DNA of 64,000 nt, taken from positions 1,770,142 through 1,834,141 of the forward strand of contig NZ_CP085524.1 of assembly GCF_004353525.1 (NCBI RefSeq), written 5' to 3'. Positions 26,689 through 35,801 of this stretch are shown here, piece by piece; the first letter of the stretch is position 1; each line of letters begins with the position of its first letter. The notes beneath the pieces are model-generated. The model ran no database searches. It saw only the letters and a list, made by a program, of their open reading frames with translations, and was not told the origin of the DNA. This DNA is from Zhaonella formicivorans (lineage in GTDB: Bacteria > Bacillota > DUOV01 > Zhaonellaceae). The position numbers and the translations under genes were made by a program.

Positions 26689-27632
26689 CAGCGCTCAGCC
26701 CTGGAATAAGGAATTGTATAAGCAGCGGGGAACTCAGCTTTCTTGGAAACGCTAATCAACACCAGCACGGTTAAAACATAGGGCAGGGCCAGAAGGAACT
26801 GGTGGGGGATAGCCACTCCCATGGCCTGCAACCTCAACTGCAGCGCATTAGCCCCCCCGAATAAAAGCGCTGCACCCAAAGCACGGTAGGGATTCCAGCG
26901 GGCAAAGATTACCACAGCCACGGCTATAAATCCCCGTCCCGCTACCATCTGGTCAAGGAAAGTATTCATAAACCCGATGGAAAGAAAGGCGCCGCCCAAA
27001 CCGGCATAAATCCCGCCAATGGCCACACAGATGTAACGAATTAACTGTACGTTAATGCCTTTGGAGTCAGCGGCTCGGGGGTGCTCCCCTACGGCCCGGA
27101 CTTTTAAGCCAAAAGTGGTTTTTTCCAGAATGACCGAGGTAACGACCACTAAGATCAGTGTTAAATAGACTAAAGCGTTATGATTGAATAAAATCGGTCC
27201 TAAAACCGGCAGGTCGCTGAGCAGCGGAAAATTCAAAGCTTGAAATGTTTCCACCTGGGGAGGAAGCTTTTTGATACCCAGGAGGGCCCGGTACAAAAAT
27301 GTGGAAAGACCTGTGCCCAAAATAGTTAAAGCAGTCCCGGCAATAACCTGGTTGGCTTTAACAGTGATGCTTAAAAAAGCCATAATCAGGGAAAACAGCA
27401 AACCAACAGCCATAGCCAGGAAAAGTCCCACCCACAGGTTATGGCTAAAATAGACTCCTATAAAACCGCCGAAGGCTCCCATCAACATCATGCCCTCCAG
27501 CCCCAAGTTGAGAATCCCCGAACGCTGGGTATAGATTTCTCCTAGAGCTGGCAGCAGGATGGGAACACTCATCCTAATAGCTCCCGCTAACAGACTTATC
27601 AGAAACCCCTCGGTTAAAATGTTTGACAGCAA
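26688..27632 (-). CDS. nucleoside-type ABC transporter permease (YufQ/BmpD-like)
   Basis: 314 aa with about 8-10 membrane segments. The start of the conserved BPD_transp_2 domain has LGEIYTQRSGILNLGLEGMMLMGAFGG, and the coupling region is GVNV-like EHPRAADSKGINVQLIRYICVAIGG. This is the second permease of a BMP-type purine nucleoside importer. The start is TTG with GGAGGG six bases upstream, inside the end of the preceding permease gene (59-base overlap). The tail overlaps the next gene by one base. Gene order BMP lipoprotein, ATPase, permease, permease matches Bacillus yufNOPQ. Confidence 0.92.
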   Translation of the reverse strand: MLSNILTEGFLISLLAGAIRMSVPILLPALGEIYTQRSGILNLGLEGMMLMGAFGGFIGVYFSHNLWVGLFLAMAVGLLFSLIMAFLSITVKANQVIAGTALTILGTGLSTFLYRALLGIKKLPPQVETFQALNFPLLSDLPVLGPILFNHNALVYLTLILVVVTSVILEKTTFGLKVRAVGEHPRAADSKGINVQLIRYICVAIGGIYAGLGGAFLSIGFMNTFLDQMVAGRGFIAVAVVIFARWNPYRALGAALLFGGANALQLRLQAMGVAIPHQFLLALPYVLTVLVLISVSKKAEFPAAYTIPYSRAER

Positions 27633-28668
27633 GCCTATCCCTCCATTGAGTGTAAACCACCCGGCTGATTACAAAAATAATTACCAGTCCTTGAATGACA
27701 TCTACTAGGGAAAAAGGAATTCCCACCAGGCGCTGCATGGTATTTCCGCCAACAATCAGCGCCGCAAAGAAAAAGGAGGATATTATGATTCCAAATGGTT
27801 TTAAATCGCCCAGCAAAGCCACCACTATGGCCAGGCTGCCATAGCCCGCTGCCAGGTCATCCAGCAATCGATAGTGGATTCCAAACACTTCACTCCAACC
27901 GGCCACCCCTGCCAGCCCAGCCGAGATAACCATGGTCAAGACAATAGTTTTCGGCACTATGATCCCGCTGTATTGGGCTACATGCTCGCTTTCACCCACC
28001 AGCTCAATGGTGAATCCCAGGGTTGACCGCCAAAAGATGTAGCCTGCAAAAATGATCAATAAAGCTATAATCAAACCAAAATGGAGTCTTGTGCCGGGAA
28101 TTAATACGGGAAGACGCAAAGCCTCGCCGATTAACGGGGTCTGAGGAAAACCATGCCCCTTGGGATCAATCATAGGCCCCCGCACCAGCCAGGCCAATAA
28201 ATATAAAGCTACATAGTTGAGCATTAGGGTAGTGATCACTTCGTTGGCGTTAAATTTGGCCCGCAGCACCCCAACAAGGCCGCCCCACAATGCCCCGCCC
28301 AGGAATGCCGCCAGAAATGTTAGCGGTAAAAGCAACACTGCCGGCAAAGGAAAATTTAAGGCTACAAAAACGGCAAATATAGCGCCTAAGATAAATTGTC
28401 CATCTCCGCCAATATTCCAGATTTGGGCTTTAAAAGCAACGGACGTGCCTAAAGCCATAATCATGAGCGGCGTGGCCTTGACCAACGTCTCCGCCATGCG
28501 GTGGGCAGAGCCAAAGGCTCCTCTAAACAATGTCTGATATGCCCGTAAGGGGTCATTTCCAGCAAGCAGCAGCAAAAGCGCCCCAACCAGGAAAGCCAGG
28601 CCGATAGTGAGCAAAGCGGGAAGCAGGCTGGCAAAAGCCCCTCTTAAATAAGTCTTGATTTTCAGCAT
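27574..28668 (-). CDS. nucleoside-type ABC transporter permease (YufP-like)
   Basis: 364 aa, about ten membrane segments. Typical YufP-family stretches: LLLLAGNDPLRAYQTLFRGAFG at the N-terminus, VAFKAQIWNIGGDGQFILGAI, FNANEVITTLMLNYVALYLLAWLVRGPM, and GFTIELVGESEHVAQYSGI as the ATPase-coupling region. It forms the translocation pore with the second permease. It overlaps the ATPase gene by seven bases at the start and the second permease by 59 bases at the end. Located between xanthine dehydrogenase subunit genes, so it likely imports purine nucleosides or bases for degradation. Confidence 0.92.
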   Translation of the reverse strand: MLKIKTYLRGAFASLLPALLTIGLAFLVGALLLLLAGNDPLRAYQTLFRGAFGSAHRMAETLVKATPLMIMALGTSVAFKAQIWNIGGDGQFILGAIFAVFVALNFPLPAVLLLPLTFLAAFLGGALWGGLVGVLRAKFNANEVITTLMLNYVALYLLAWLVRGPMIDPKGHGFPQTPLIGEALRLPVLIPGTRLHFGLIIALLIIFAGYIFWRSTLGFTIELVGESEHVAQYSGIIVPKTIVLTMVISAGLAGVAGWSEVFGIHYRLLDDLAAGYGSLAIVVALLGDLKPFGIIISSFFFAALIVGGNTMQRLVGIPFSLVDVIQGLVIIFVISRVVYTQWRDRLAVKHFNRGVSDKSVSGSY

Positions 28669-30191
28669 GCTTCCTTACCCCCGCTTTCTACGCCAGCCAT
28701 TAACAAACCTATCTCTTCAATGCTAGCGTTGTTGTCCAAAATACCCATAATTCGTCCCTCATAAATTACTGCAATCCGGTCTGACAGCTGCATGATCTCC
28801 TCCAGATCTGCAGAAATCAGCAGCACAGCCACGCCTTGGGCCCGTTGTTCAAGAAGCTTTTGCCTTACATATTCAGTAGCCCCTATATCCAGTCCCCTGG
28901 TCGGCTGGTTTGCTATGAGCACCTGGGGGGAAGAACTGATCTCCCGCGCCAAGATAACCTTCTGCTGGTTGCCACCCGAAAGGTTCTTGGCTTTTTCCTC
29001 GTGACCTGTAGCCTTAACCTTATATTCCGCTAAAAGCCTCTCTGCATTGGCTTTAATTGCTTTAAAGTTCAATAAACCTCTCCGGGAGAATTTAGGCCCG
29101 TTAAACTCTTTGATAATCAAATTTTTGCTTAAACTTAAATTCATAGCCAAACCGGTCTTATGCCGGTCTTCTGGGATATGGGCAATACCTTTGGTAATAA
29201 ACTCCTTAGGTTTGAGACCTACCAGATCTGTCCCGTTCAGCAAGATCTTGCCAGCCAGCGCAGGTCTGAGGCCTGTGAGCACTTCGCACAGCTCCTTTTG
29301 CCCGTTACCATCCACACCTGCCAAACCCAAAATTTCACCGGACCGGATTGAAAAGCTCACATTGTTGAGAGCCAGCAGGCCTTTATCATTTTCAGCCCTT
29401 AAATTTTCCACCGCCAGCTTTACGTCCCCAGGCTCTGTTTCCTGGCAACTAAAATTAAAAAGCACATCCCGGCCAACCATCATCTTGCTTAAATCCCTCT
29501 TGGTCGTAGACGAGGTCACCTTAGCCCGGCCTACCAAGTGCCCGTCCCGCAGCACCGTCACCTCATCGGCAATAGTTAAAATCTCTTCCAGCTTGTGACT
29601 GATTAGGATGATGGATTTACCATCCCGCCGCATCATCCGCAAGACCTCGAAAAGCTCCTTTGTTTCCTGAGGAGTGAGCACAGCTGTTGGTTCATCCAGA
29701 ATCAAAACCTCAGCGCCCCTGTACAGAGCAGACAAGATTTCCACGCGCTGCTGCTCACCCACTGACAGCTGCCAAACCTTGGCCTTTGGATCAACTTGCA
29801 GTTTATATTTACGTGACAATTCCAGCAATGTCTTTTCCACATTGCTAGTGTCCAAAAACGGAGCCCGTTTGGAGGGTAGCCCCAACATGATATTTTCCAC
29901 CACGGTCATGGGCCGGACCAGCATAAAATGCTGGTGGACCATACCGATGCCCAGGCTCATGGCTTTGGAAGGACTGTCGATTTTCACCTCTGACCCCTTG
30001 ACGATAATTTTTCCCTCTTCAGGCTGGTACAGACCGTAAAGTACATTCATCAGGGTAGTCTTACCGGCTCCATTTTCACCTAATAGCCCGTGAATAGATC
30101 CTATAGCCAAGTTGAAGTCCACCCTGTTATTTGCCACTACGCCTTTGAAAGCCTTGGTAATCCCCTGCATCTGAACAGCTAAGTTATCCAT
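28662..30191 (-). CDS. nucleoside-type ABC transporter ATPase, duplicated domains (YufO-like)
   Basis: About 509 aa with two ABC domains. The first has Walker A GENGAGKTTLMN, signature LSVGEQQRVEIL and Walker B VLILDEPTAVLT. The second has degenerate Walker A GVDGNGQKEL, signature LSGGNQQKVILA and VLIANQPTRGLD, as usual for this sugar/nucleoside subfamily in which the second site is inactive. The start at 30191 (GAGGTGAGGCT before ATG) begins MDNLAVQMQGITKAF; an upstream in-frame ATG gives a proline-rich, non-conserved extension. It energises uptake together with the two permeases. Confidence 0.93.
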   Translation of the reverse strand: MDNLAVQMQGITKAFKGVVANNRVDFNLAIGSIHGLLGENGAGKTTLMNVLYGLYQPEEGKIIVKGSEVKIDSPSKAMSLGIGMVHQHFMLVRPMTVVENIMLGLPSKRAPFLDTSNVEKTLLELSRKYKLQVDPKAKVWQLSVGEQQRVEILSALYRGAEVLILDEPTAVLTPQETKELFEVLRMMRRDGKSIILISHKLEEILTIADEVTVLRDGHLVGRAKVTSSTTKRDLSKMMVGRDVLFNFSCQETEPGDVKLAVENLRAENDKGLLALNNVSFSIRSGEILGLAGVDGNGQKELCEVLTGLRPALAGKILLNGTDLVGLKPKEFITKGIAHIPEDRHKTGLAMNLSLSKNLIIKEFNGPKFSRRGLLNFKAIKANAERLLAEYKVKATGHEEKAKNLSGGNQQKVILAREISSSPQVLIANQPTRGLDIGATEYVRQKLLEQRAQGVAVLLISADLEEIMQLSDRIAVIYEGRIMGILDNNASIEEIGLLMAGVESGGKEAC

Positions 30192-30216
30192 AGCCTCACC
30201 TCTGAGGAATGATGGA

Positions 30217-30236
30217 GGGCCTGGCCTCCCAGGCCC
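30217..30236 (-). other. intercistronic stem-loop between BMP lipoprotein and ATPase genes
   Basis: Perfect 8-bp stem GGGCCTGG/CCAGGCCC with a 4-base loop and no T-run, just past the lipoprotein stop. Such hairpins protect the upstream mRNA end and raise binding-protein output over the membrane subunits. Confidence 0.7.
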
Positions 30237-30246
30237 CGTATTAACA

Positions 30247-31287
30247 TTACTTGTCAAATTTAGGCATCTCGATGGTGCCTTCAGCTAAACCTTTTTTGAC
30301 CTCTTCCAGCTTGGCTTTAACGTCATCCGGGACTTGACTTTCCAGCCCGTGGAACGGAGCCACCACTACCCCGCCGTTTGCTGCAGAGAGCCAGTAGTAC
30401 TTGTTATCCCGGTTGGTGAAATTGTCGTTAAGAATATCATCAATAATCTGTTTGACTACAGGAGTCCAGTTGTAAACAATACCCGATAAAACGTTATTAG
30501 GTGCAAGCACATTCTGATCGGCCACGTTGCCTAAGGCTAATTTATTCTTTTCTTTAGCTGCATCTACAACACCTAAGCCAATGCCGTCGCCGGAATGCCA
30601 AATAATGTCCACGCCAGAATCATACATGGAGATTGCGCCTTCCTTAGCTTTAGCAGCATCTCTCCAGTCACCGGTATAAAGTTCCTGAATTTCTACGTTG
30701 GGGTTAACTTTTTTAGCAGCAAATTTGAATGCTTCGTGTCCCCGGTAGATTTCCGAAACGTCAGCGCCACCAATAACCCCGATCTTGTTGGTCTTGGTTA
30801 ATAACCCTGCCAGCGTTCCCATTAAATACCCGCCGTCTTCCAGCTTAACATCGTAAATAGCAGTGTTCGGCAATGTTTTAAACCCGGTGCCCAAAGCAAA
30901 TTTTGTATTTGGAAACTCAGCCGCTACTTTAATTATCGGCTCCATGAACTGGAAGCCATGTCCGAAAATCAGATCATACCCTTCCGAAGCAAAATCCCTC
31001 AATGCCGGCTCAATGTCAGCAACTTCATACACTTCTTCCGTATATGTAACCTCAATTTTTCCTTTATATTCCTCTTCCAAAGCTTTCATACCCTCGTACA
31101 TAGCCTGATTCCAGGATACATCGTCGATTTTGCCCGGCAGAATCAAAGCTACCTTTAACGGCTTTTCTTTTTGCTCTCCCCCGCCGGCACCCTCCTGTCC
31201 CGCAGTCTGTTCTTTTTGCCCGCAGCCTGCCACCAGCAAACTGACAACTAACATGGCAACCAACAACAAACTAACTTTTTTCTTCAT
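30247..31287 (-). CDS. BMP-family substrate-binding lipoprotein
   Basis: About 346 aa. A signal peptide ends in the lipobox LVAGC (KKKVSLLLVAMLVVSLLVAGC-type, cleavage before Cys20), followed by a Gly/Glu-rich linker. The mature part is a periplasmic-binding Bmp (PnrA/Med-like) fold: LILPGKIDDVSWNQAMYEGMKAL, DLIFGHGFQFMEPI, GVIGGADVSEIYRGHEAF, WHSGDGIGLGVVDAAKEK. Members of this family bind purine nucleosides. ATG at 31287 has AAAGGAGG upstream, better than an in-frame ATG 42 bases earlier. First gene of the transporter block, following the Mo-subunit gene after a 101-base gap that may hold an internal promoter. Confidence 0.94.
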   Translation of the reverse strand: MKKKVSLLLVAMLVVSLLVAGCGQKEQTAGQEGAGGGEQKEKPLKVALILPGKIDDVSWNQAMYEGMKALEEEYKGKIEVTYTEEVYEVADIEPALRDFASEGYDLIFGHGFQFMEPIIKVAAEFPNTKFALGTGFKTLPNTAIYDVKLEDGGYLMGTLAGLLTKTNKIGVIGGADVSEIYRGHEAFKFAAKKVNPNVEIQELYTGDWRDAAKAKEGAISMYDSGVDIIWHSGDGIGLGVVDAAKEKNKLALGNVADQNVLAPNNVLSGIVYNWTPVVKQIIDDILNDNFTNRDNKYYWLSAANGGVVVAPFHGLESQVPDDVKAKLEEVKKGLAEGTIEMPKFDK

Positions 31288-31388
31288 TATGGAACCTCCT
31301 TTTCTTCTGAACCTTAAAATGAGATCCAAACACGAGATTCACTGGCTATGATTTTTCTATTCTACCACCTCACTTTCAACTGGTATTT

Positions 31389-33509
31389 TTATTGCTTATT
31401 TGAGCTCACAAACTCAGCAATTTTTTGTCTGGAAACAGGGAGTTCATTTAGTGGCACGGGGATAACATCGTTAATAGCTGCAGTAATGGCTGGTGCGATA
31501 GCGACTGCTGCTACTTCCGCAGCCCCTTTCAGGCCTTGGGGGCCGGATTCTTCGTAGCTGTCCACAGTCCTATTGGAGATGTTTGGCAGGTCTAAACTAG
31601 TAGGTATCAGATAGGTTGATAAATTGTTCTCTCTTGGTAAACCCCTGGTAAACTTAATTTCTTCTGTCAGGCAGTAACCCGCGCCCATTGCAATGCCACC
31701 GTGAATTTGCCCGTCCAATGACATAGGATTTACAACGCGCCCTGCTTCGGTAACGGCAAAAATATCGAGGAGCCTAACTTCCCCTGACAACGGGTCCACT
31801 TTAGCCTTCACGGCCTGGGCAATGAAAGTATACATGCTGTGGGGTAGACCAATTCCAAGGTCTGGTTTCTCCACCTCTGGAAAAACCGCTTCCCCTATTC
31901 CTTTTGGATTTTCCACCCCAGCCGCTTTCTGCTTTTTCAGGTCCTGGACGGCGGCTAAAAGCGCATTTCCGCAAATATAGCCTGTACGGGAAGCTGCAGT
32001 GGAGCCACAGTCGTGGGTTAGCCCTGTATCACCCATAATTACAGTAATCTGAGAAAGGGGCACACCCAAAGCCTCCGCTGCTAACTGGGCAAACAGGGTG
32101 TTGCTGCCCTGACCGATTTCTACGGTACCTATTTTGACCTGGTAGTTTGGCCCTGGCAGTTCTTCTATTTCCACCCTGGCCTGATCAGGAATACCTTTGC
32201 CCATGCCGCAGCTCAAGTAACCGGCAGCCATGCCATAGCCTATATGAGGGTCTTTATTGGTGCTCCTTTCCTGCCAAAGGGGTGAGTCTTTTAAAATCTG
32301 CAGTGCCTCTTTTAACCCCACCGCATGCCCCATGGGTTGCCCCAAAGAGCCTTCCGCCCCTTTAACCAGGGCATTTTTCAAACGCAAATCCACAGGGTCT
32401 ATCTTGAGCATTTTTGCCGCCTTGTTTAACAGGGTTTCAGTGGCAAAAGCTGTCTGGGGAGCGCCAAAGCCCCGCATGGCGCTGGCCGGAGGCTTGTTGG
32501 TATAGCAGAGGTATCCATTCAGCTCCACGTTTGGAATAATATACGGACCGGCAGCGTGTTCCACACCTAGTCCAAGAACGGCCGGACCCAGGGCTGCGTA
32601 AGCTCCTGTATCGAAATAAATACCGGCCTGGTAGGCGGTAATTTCACCTGCCGGGGTAAATCCTATTTTAACCTTAATTTTTGCTGCATGTCTTTTATAT
32701 GAAGCAACCAGTGACTCTTCCCGCGTGAAAACCAGCCTGGCCGGCCTCCCTGTTTTCCAGGTGACAAGAGCCAGAAAGAGCTGTACGGTATTCCCGTCTT
32801 TACCGCCAAAACCACCGCCGGTATTGGCAGTTTTAACCCTGACTTTTTCAGGAGGTATCCCCAGACAGCGGCATATTTCCTCCCGGTCGTAAAAAGGATT
32901 TTGCGTGCCTGCAATTATATTCAAAACACCATTCTCATCCAGAAAAGATACTCCCGCTTCTGTCTCTAAATATAAATGGTCCACTACGGGCAAAGTAAAT
33001 GTATCCTCCAGGACCAGGTGGCTTTGCTCTAAAGCTTCTTGTACGTTACCTTTGGCAAAGGAAATGTGCTGGAGTACATTTCCACCGTCATGTATTTTCG
33101 GACTTTCTGCCAGCATTGCCTCCTCGGGACCGGCAACGATGCCTAAAGGCTTGTATTCCGCTTTGACCATCTTAGCGTATTCCTCAGCTTTTTCCGGGCT
33201 GTCCGCCGCAATCACTGCCACCGGTTCCCCGTAAAACCTTACTTTATCCCAGGCTAAAACCGGCTGGTCCTTTAAAATATTGCCATGGCTGTTTTTCACC
33301 AAATCTCTGGCCGTAAAACAGTAGACTCCAGGGACACCTTGCAAAGCGTCTGTATCAATTTTGTTGATCAGTGCGTGGGCCTCAGTTGATCTGACTAATT
33401 TCACATGCAGCATGCCTGGAAAACTATAATCACTAGCATACAACGCCTGTCCTGTGGCTTTACTTACCGCATCTATTCGAAGTACAGAATACCCAATTAC
33501 TCCCTGCAT
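31389..33509 (-). CDS. xanthine dehydrogenase-type hydroxylase, molybdopterin subunit
   Basis: 706 aa, somewhat short for the family (about 750-790). N-terminal Ald_Xan_dh_C domain (about 17-125: DAVSKATGQALYASD, MVKAEYKPL), then MoCo-binding domains with GGFGGKDGNTVQ, PASAMRGFGAPQTAFATE, KIGTVEIGQGSNTLFAQLAAEALGV, GSTAASRTGYICGNAL and the C-terminal GAAEVAAVAIAPAITAAI carrying the catalytic-Glu-type segment. It hydroxylates a heterocyclic carbon, presumably hypoxanthine/xanthine. It lies 12 bases after the adenine deaminase gene. Its electron-transfer subunits are 5-6 kb downstream, behind the nucleoside ABC transporter genes. Confidence 0.93.
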   Translation of the reverse strand: MQGVIGYSVLRIDAVSKATGQALYASDYSFPGMLHVKLVRSTEAHALINKIDTDALQGVPGVYCFTARDLVKNSHGNILKDQPVLAWDKVRFYGEPVAVIAADSPEKAEEYAKMVKAEYKPLGIVAGPEEAMLAESPKIHDGGNVLQHISFAKGNVQEALEQSHLVLEDTFTLPVVDHLYLETEAGVSFLDENGVLNIIAGTQNPFYDREEICRCLGIPPEKVRVKTANTGGGFGGKDGNTVQLFLALVTWKTGRPARLVFTREESLVASYKRHAAKIKVKIGFTPAGEITAYQAGIYFDTGAYAALGPAVLGLGVEHAAGPYIIPNVELNGYLCYTNKPPASAMRGFGAPQTAFATETLLNKAAKMLKIDPVDLRLKNALVKGAEGSLGQPMGHAVGLKEALQILKDSPLWQERSTNKDPHIGYGMAAGYLSCGMGKGIPDQARVEIEELPGPNYQVKIGTVEIGQGSNTLFAQLAAEALGVPLSQITVIMGDTGLTHDCGSTAASRTGYICGNALLAAVQDLKKQKAAGVENPKGIGEAVFPEVEKPDLGIGLPHSMYTFIAQAVKAKVDPLSGEVRLLDIFAVTEAGRVVNPMSLDGQIHGGIAMGAGYCLTEEIKFTRGLPRENNLSTYLIPTSLDLPNISNRTVDSYEESGPQGLKGAAEVAAVAIAPAITAAINDVIPVPLNELPVSRQKIAEFVSSNKQ

Positions 33510-33521
33510 TTCCTTCCCCCA

Positions 33522-35285
33522 TTATGCAGTCTCTATGATCACGGGTATCACACAATGCCCCAACACATCAATGAGCCCCTGATCAGTTAAACCAAGTTCA
33601 GGTACAGTAGGCAAAGATACAAAAGAAAGAGTCATGAAAGGCGCCGGTAAATCGGTGCCTAAAACTTTAGCCACTTCGTTCAACTTATTGATTTGCTCCA
33701 TGACCTGAACAGCCGGCAGAGGACTCATTAAACCTGCGATAGGCAGGGGCAAAGTGCCTAGGACTTTCCCGTTCCGCACTGCTACAAAAGCTCCCTGGTT
33801 TCTTTCAATTTCCCTGGCGGCCAAATACATATCCTGGTCGTTGGTACCCACAATCACGATGTTATGGTGGTCATGGGAAACCGAGGAGGCTAAAGCCCCA
33901 GAATTCAACTTAAAACCGCGGACAAAGCCCACACCTACCCAGCCGTTTTTCCCGTATCTTTCAACCACGGCCAGCTTTAAAATATCTTTTTCTACATCTA
34001 TCTGCACTTGGCCGTTTTTGATTTCCAACCATTCTTCGGTGGTAAAATTGATAATCTGATCGGGATAGAGGTTGATCACCCTCACTTTTGCCTGTTTACC
34101 GGAAGCAGGAACAGCAAAGTCAGCAGGCTTAAAGTCAGGCGAAAGTTTAACGGTAGAATTCAAAAATTCCGGATACTTACCGGTCAATTCTTTCTTGAGC
34201 TGCCCCCGCTCGGCTACCAGCTGGCCCTGCTTAAAAACATAAACGGGTTTAATTTGTTCCAAACTTTCCAGCAACACCAAGTCGGCATAACGGCCAGGGG
34301 CAATTGCACCAATTTGATGGTCAAGCCGGAAATGCTTGGCGATGTTTATGGTAGCCATTTTTATGGCTGTAATTGGTTCTAGCCCTAAGTCAATAGCCTT
34401 TTGAATGTTATAGCTGATATGCCCTTCTGCAAAAATGTCGTTCACGTGTTTGTCGTCTGTGCAGAAAAGCAGGTTTTCGGTAGGCAAGTTATGAGCTATG
34501 ACCCCTTTCATTAATTCTTCTAAATTACGCTCGGTGCTGCCCTCCCTGATTAAAGCTTTGATGCCTAAACGCAGCCGTTCGAACAGCTCTTCGTAGACTA
34601 CAGATTCATGGCAGTCGGAGAGGCCAGCTGCAGCATAAACATTTAACTTGTCCCAGTCTAAGCCGATGGCATGCCCGTTACATACCTTGCCGTTAGCCCG
34701 GGCGCTTAAAATTTTAGCCAGGTATTCTTCCCTACTACTTAAAACCTTGGACGGGTCTAACTCTCCGAGACTTGCGGCCAGATCCGATCCTAACAGCTCT
34801 GTTACTTCTTCCACCCCCAGCACACCGCCGGTAGTTTCCAAACCTGGCGCAGTCGGGACCCGGGATGGAACTTCAAGATAAATGCGGAAAGGCAGGCTGG
34901 CATTATTGTGTACTAAAGCCTTTAGGCCCTCCAGTCCTGCAACATTGGCAATTTCCATGGCATCTACAAACATTGTGGTGGTCCCCCAGGGCACTATAGC
35001 ACTGGCCAGGGCTTCAGGGGTTAGAAGAGTTGTTTCGATATGGACGTGGGCATCCATAAAACCAGGTACGGCATACATTCCCTGCCCGTCGAATGACTCC
35101 CGGGCTTGGACGTGCCAACCGGGATTGATGGCAACTATTTTTCCGTTTTTAATAACCAGTGAACCGGGATAAACTGTGTCTGTGAATACATCCAAGATGT
35201 GAACATTTGTGACGTGCAGGTCTGCGGGTTCTTGTCCGGAAGCGGTCCGTAGCTCTTGTACAAGTGCTTGCAGTTGCTCTTTCAC
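33522..35285 (-). CDS. ade: adenine deaminase
   Basis: It converts adenine to hypoxanthine and ammonia. 587 aa, the usual Ade length. Amidohydrolase metal motif VPGFMDAHVHIETTLLTPEALASAIVPWGTTT (about 72-103), then EVPSRVPTAPGLETTG, NGHAIGLD, and LLFCTDDKHVNDIFAEGHI with catalytic Asp. The C-terminal domain has SGALASSVSHDHHNIVIVGTNDQDM. ATG with a purine-rich GAGGTGATGG upstream. Together with the guanine-type deaminase just upstream it converts adenine and guanine to the oxypurines used by the dehydrogenase encoded 12 bases downstream. Confidence 0.96.
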   Translation of the reverse strand: MKEQLQALVQELRTASGQEPADLHVTNVHILDVFTDTVYPGSLVIKNGKIVAINPGWHVQARESFDGQGMYAVPGFMDAHVHIETTLLTPEALASAIVPWGTTTMFVDAMEIANVAGLEGLKALVHNNASLPFRIYLEVPSRVPTAPGLETTGGVLGVEEVTELLGSDLAASLGELDPSKVLSSREEYLAKILSARANGKVCNGHAIGLDWDKLNVYAAAGLSDCHESVVYEELFERLRLGIKALIREGSTERNLEELMKGVIAHNLPTENLLFCTDDKHVNDIFAEGHISYNIQKAIDLGLEPITAIKMATINIAKHFRLDHQIGAIAPGRYADLVLLESLEQIKPVYVFKQGQLVAERGQLKKELTGKYPEFLNSTVKLSPDFKPADFAVPASGKQAKVRVINLYPDQIINFTTEEWLEIKNGQVQIDVEKDILKLAVVERYGKNGWVGVGFVRGFKLNSGALASSVSHDHHNIVIVGTNDQDMYLAAREIERNQGAFVAVRNGKVLGTLPLPIAGLMSPLPAVQVMEQINKLNEVAKVLGTDLPAPFMTLSFVSLPTVPELGLTDQGLIDVLGHCVIPVIIETA

Positions 35286-35306
35286 ACCATCACCTCGCTT
35301 ATTTTC

Positions 35307-35789
35307 TTATTTCCAGTACCCCTCATGCACTGCAGCTGCTTCGTCTTCCAGCAGGGGACCGACCACTGTGATATTTTTTTGTCCCCTGGCAAAAACTTCA
35401 CGACAAGGAAGCATGAAAGTAGGATTCTGAGGGTTATTTCCTGTTAATGCCAAGAGTCTTTCTTCACTAAGACCGTAGACCACCCTGCCCACATTCCCCC
35501 AGTAAATGGCGCCGGAACACATGGCGCAAGGTTCCGCGCTGGTGTAAAGAGTACATGTCCAAAGAAAACCTTTGTCATATGCCCGTGAAGCCCGGCGCAT
35601 CAGGGCAGCCTCAGCGTGACCGGTACAATCGTGTTCCGTGACCTCAATATTTTCTTGTTCCATTAAAATAGTACCGGAGCTATCCACCAAAATGGCGCCA
35701 AAAGGTGTATTCCCGTGCTCCCTTGCTTTGCGGGAAACCTCGATGGCCTTTCTAAGATAAAACAGGTCTCGTTCCAACATCTTCTTCAC
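35307..35789 (-). CDS. nucleobase deaminase, guanine deaminase-like
   Basis: 160 aa cytidine-deaminase-fold zinc enzyme. HAEAALMRRAS (catalytic His-Ala-Glu at about 78) and PCAMCSGAIYWG (Cys ligands near 107-110) form the zinc site. The C-terminal LLALTGNNPQNPTFMLPCREVFARG and VVGPLLEDEAA resemble B. subtilis GuaD-type guanine deaminases more than the tRNA adenosine deaminase TadA. Context also points to guanine to xanthine. Start ATG with AGGTGAAGAAG upstream. 12 bases after gntR and 21 before adenine deaminase, so one transcript is likely. Confidence 0.88.
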   Translation of the reverse strand: MKKMLERDLFYLRKAIEVSRKAREHGNTPFGAILVDSSGTILMEQENIEVTEHDCTGHAEAALMRRASRAYDKGFLWTCTLYTSAEPCAMCSGAIYWGNVGRVVYGLSEERLLALTGNNPQNPTFMLPCREVFARGQKNITVVGPLLEDEAAAVHEGYWK

Positions 35790-35801
35790 CTCGGATTGCC
35801 T

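Noticed and set aside
35307-35789. tRNA adenosine deaminase TadA
   Set aside because: The zinc motif is shared, but the C-terminal segment and purine-operon position favour guanine deaminase.
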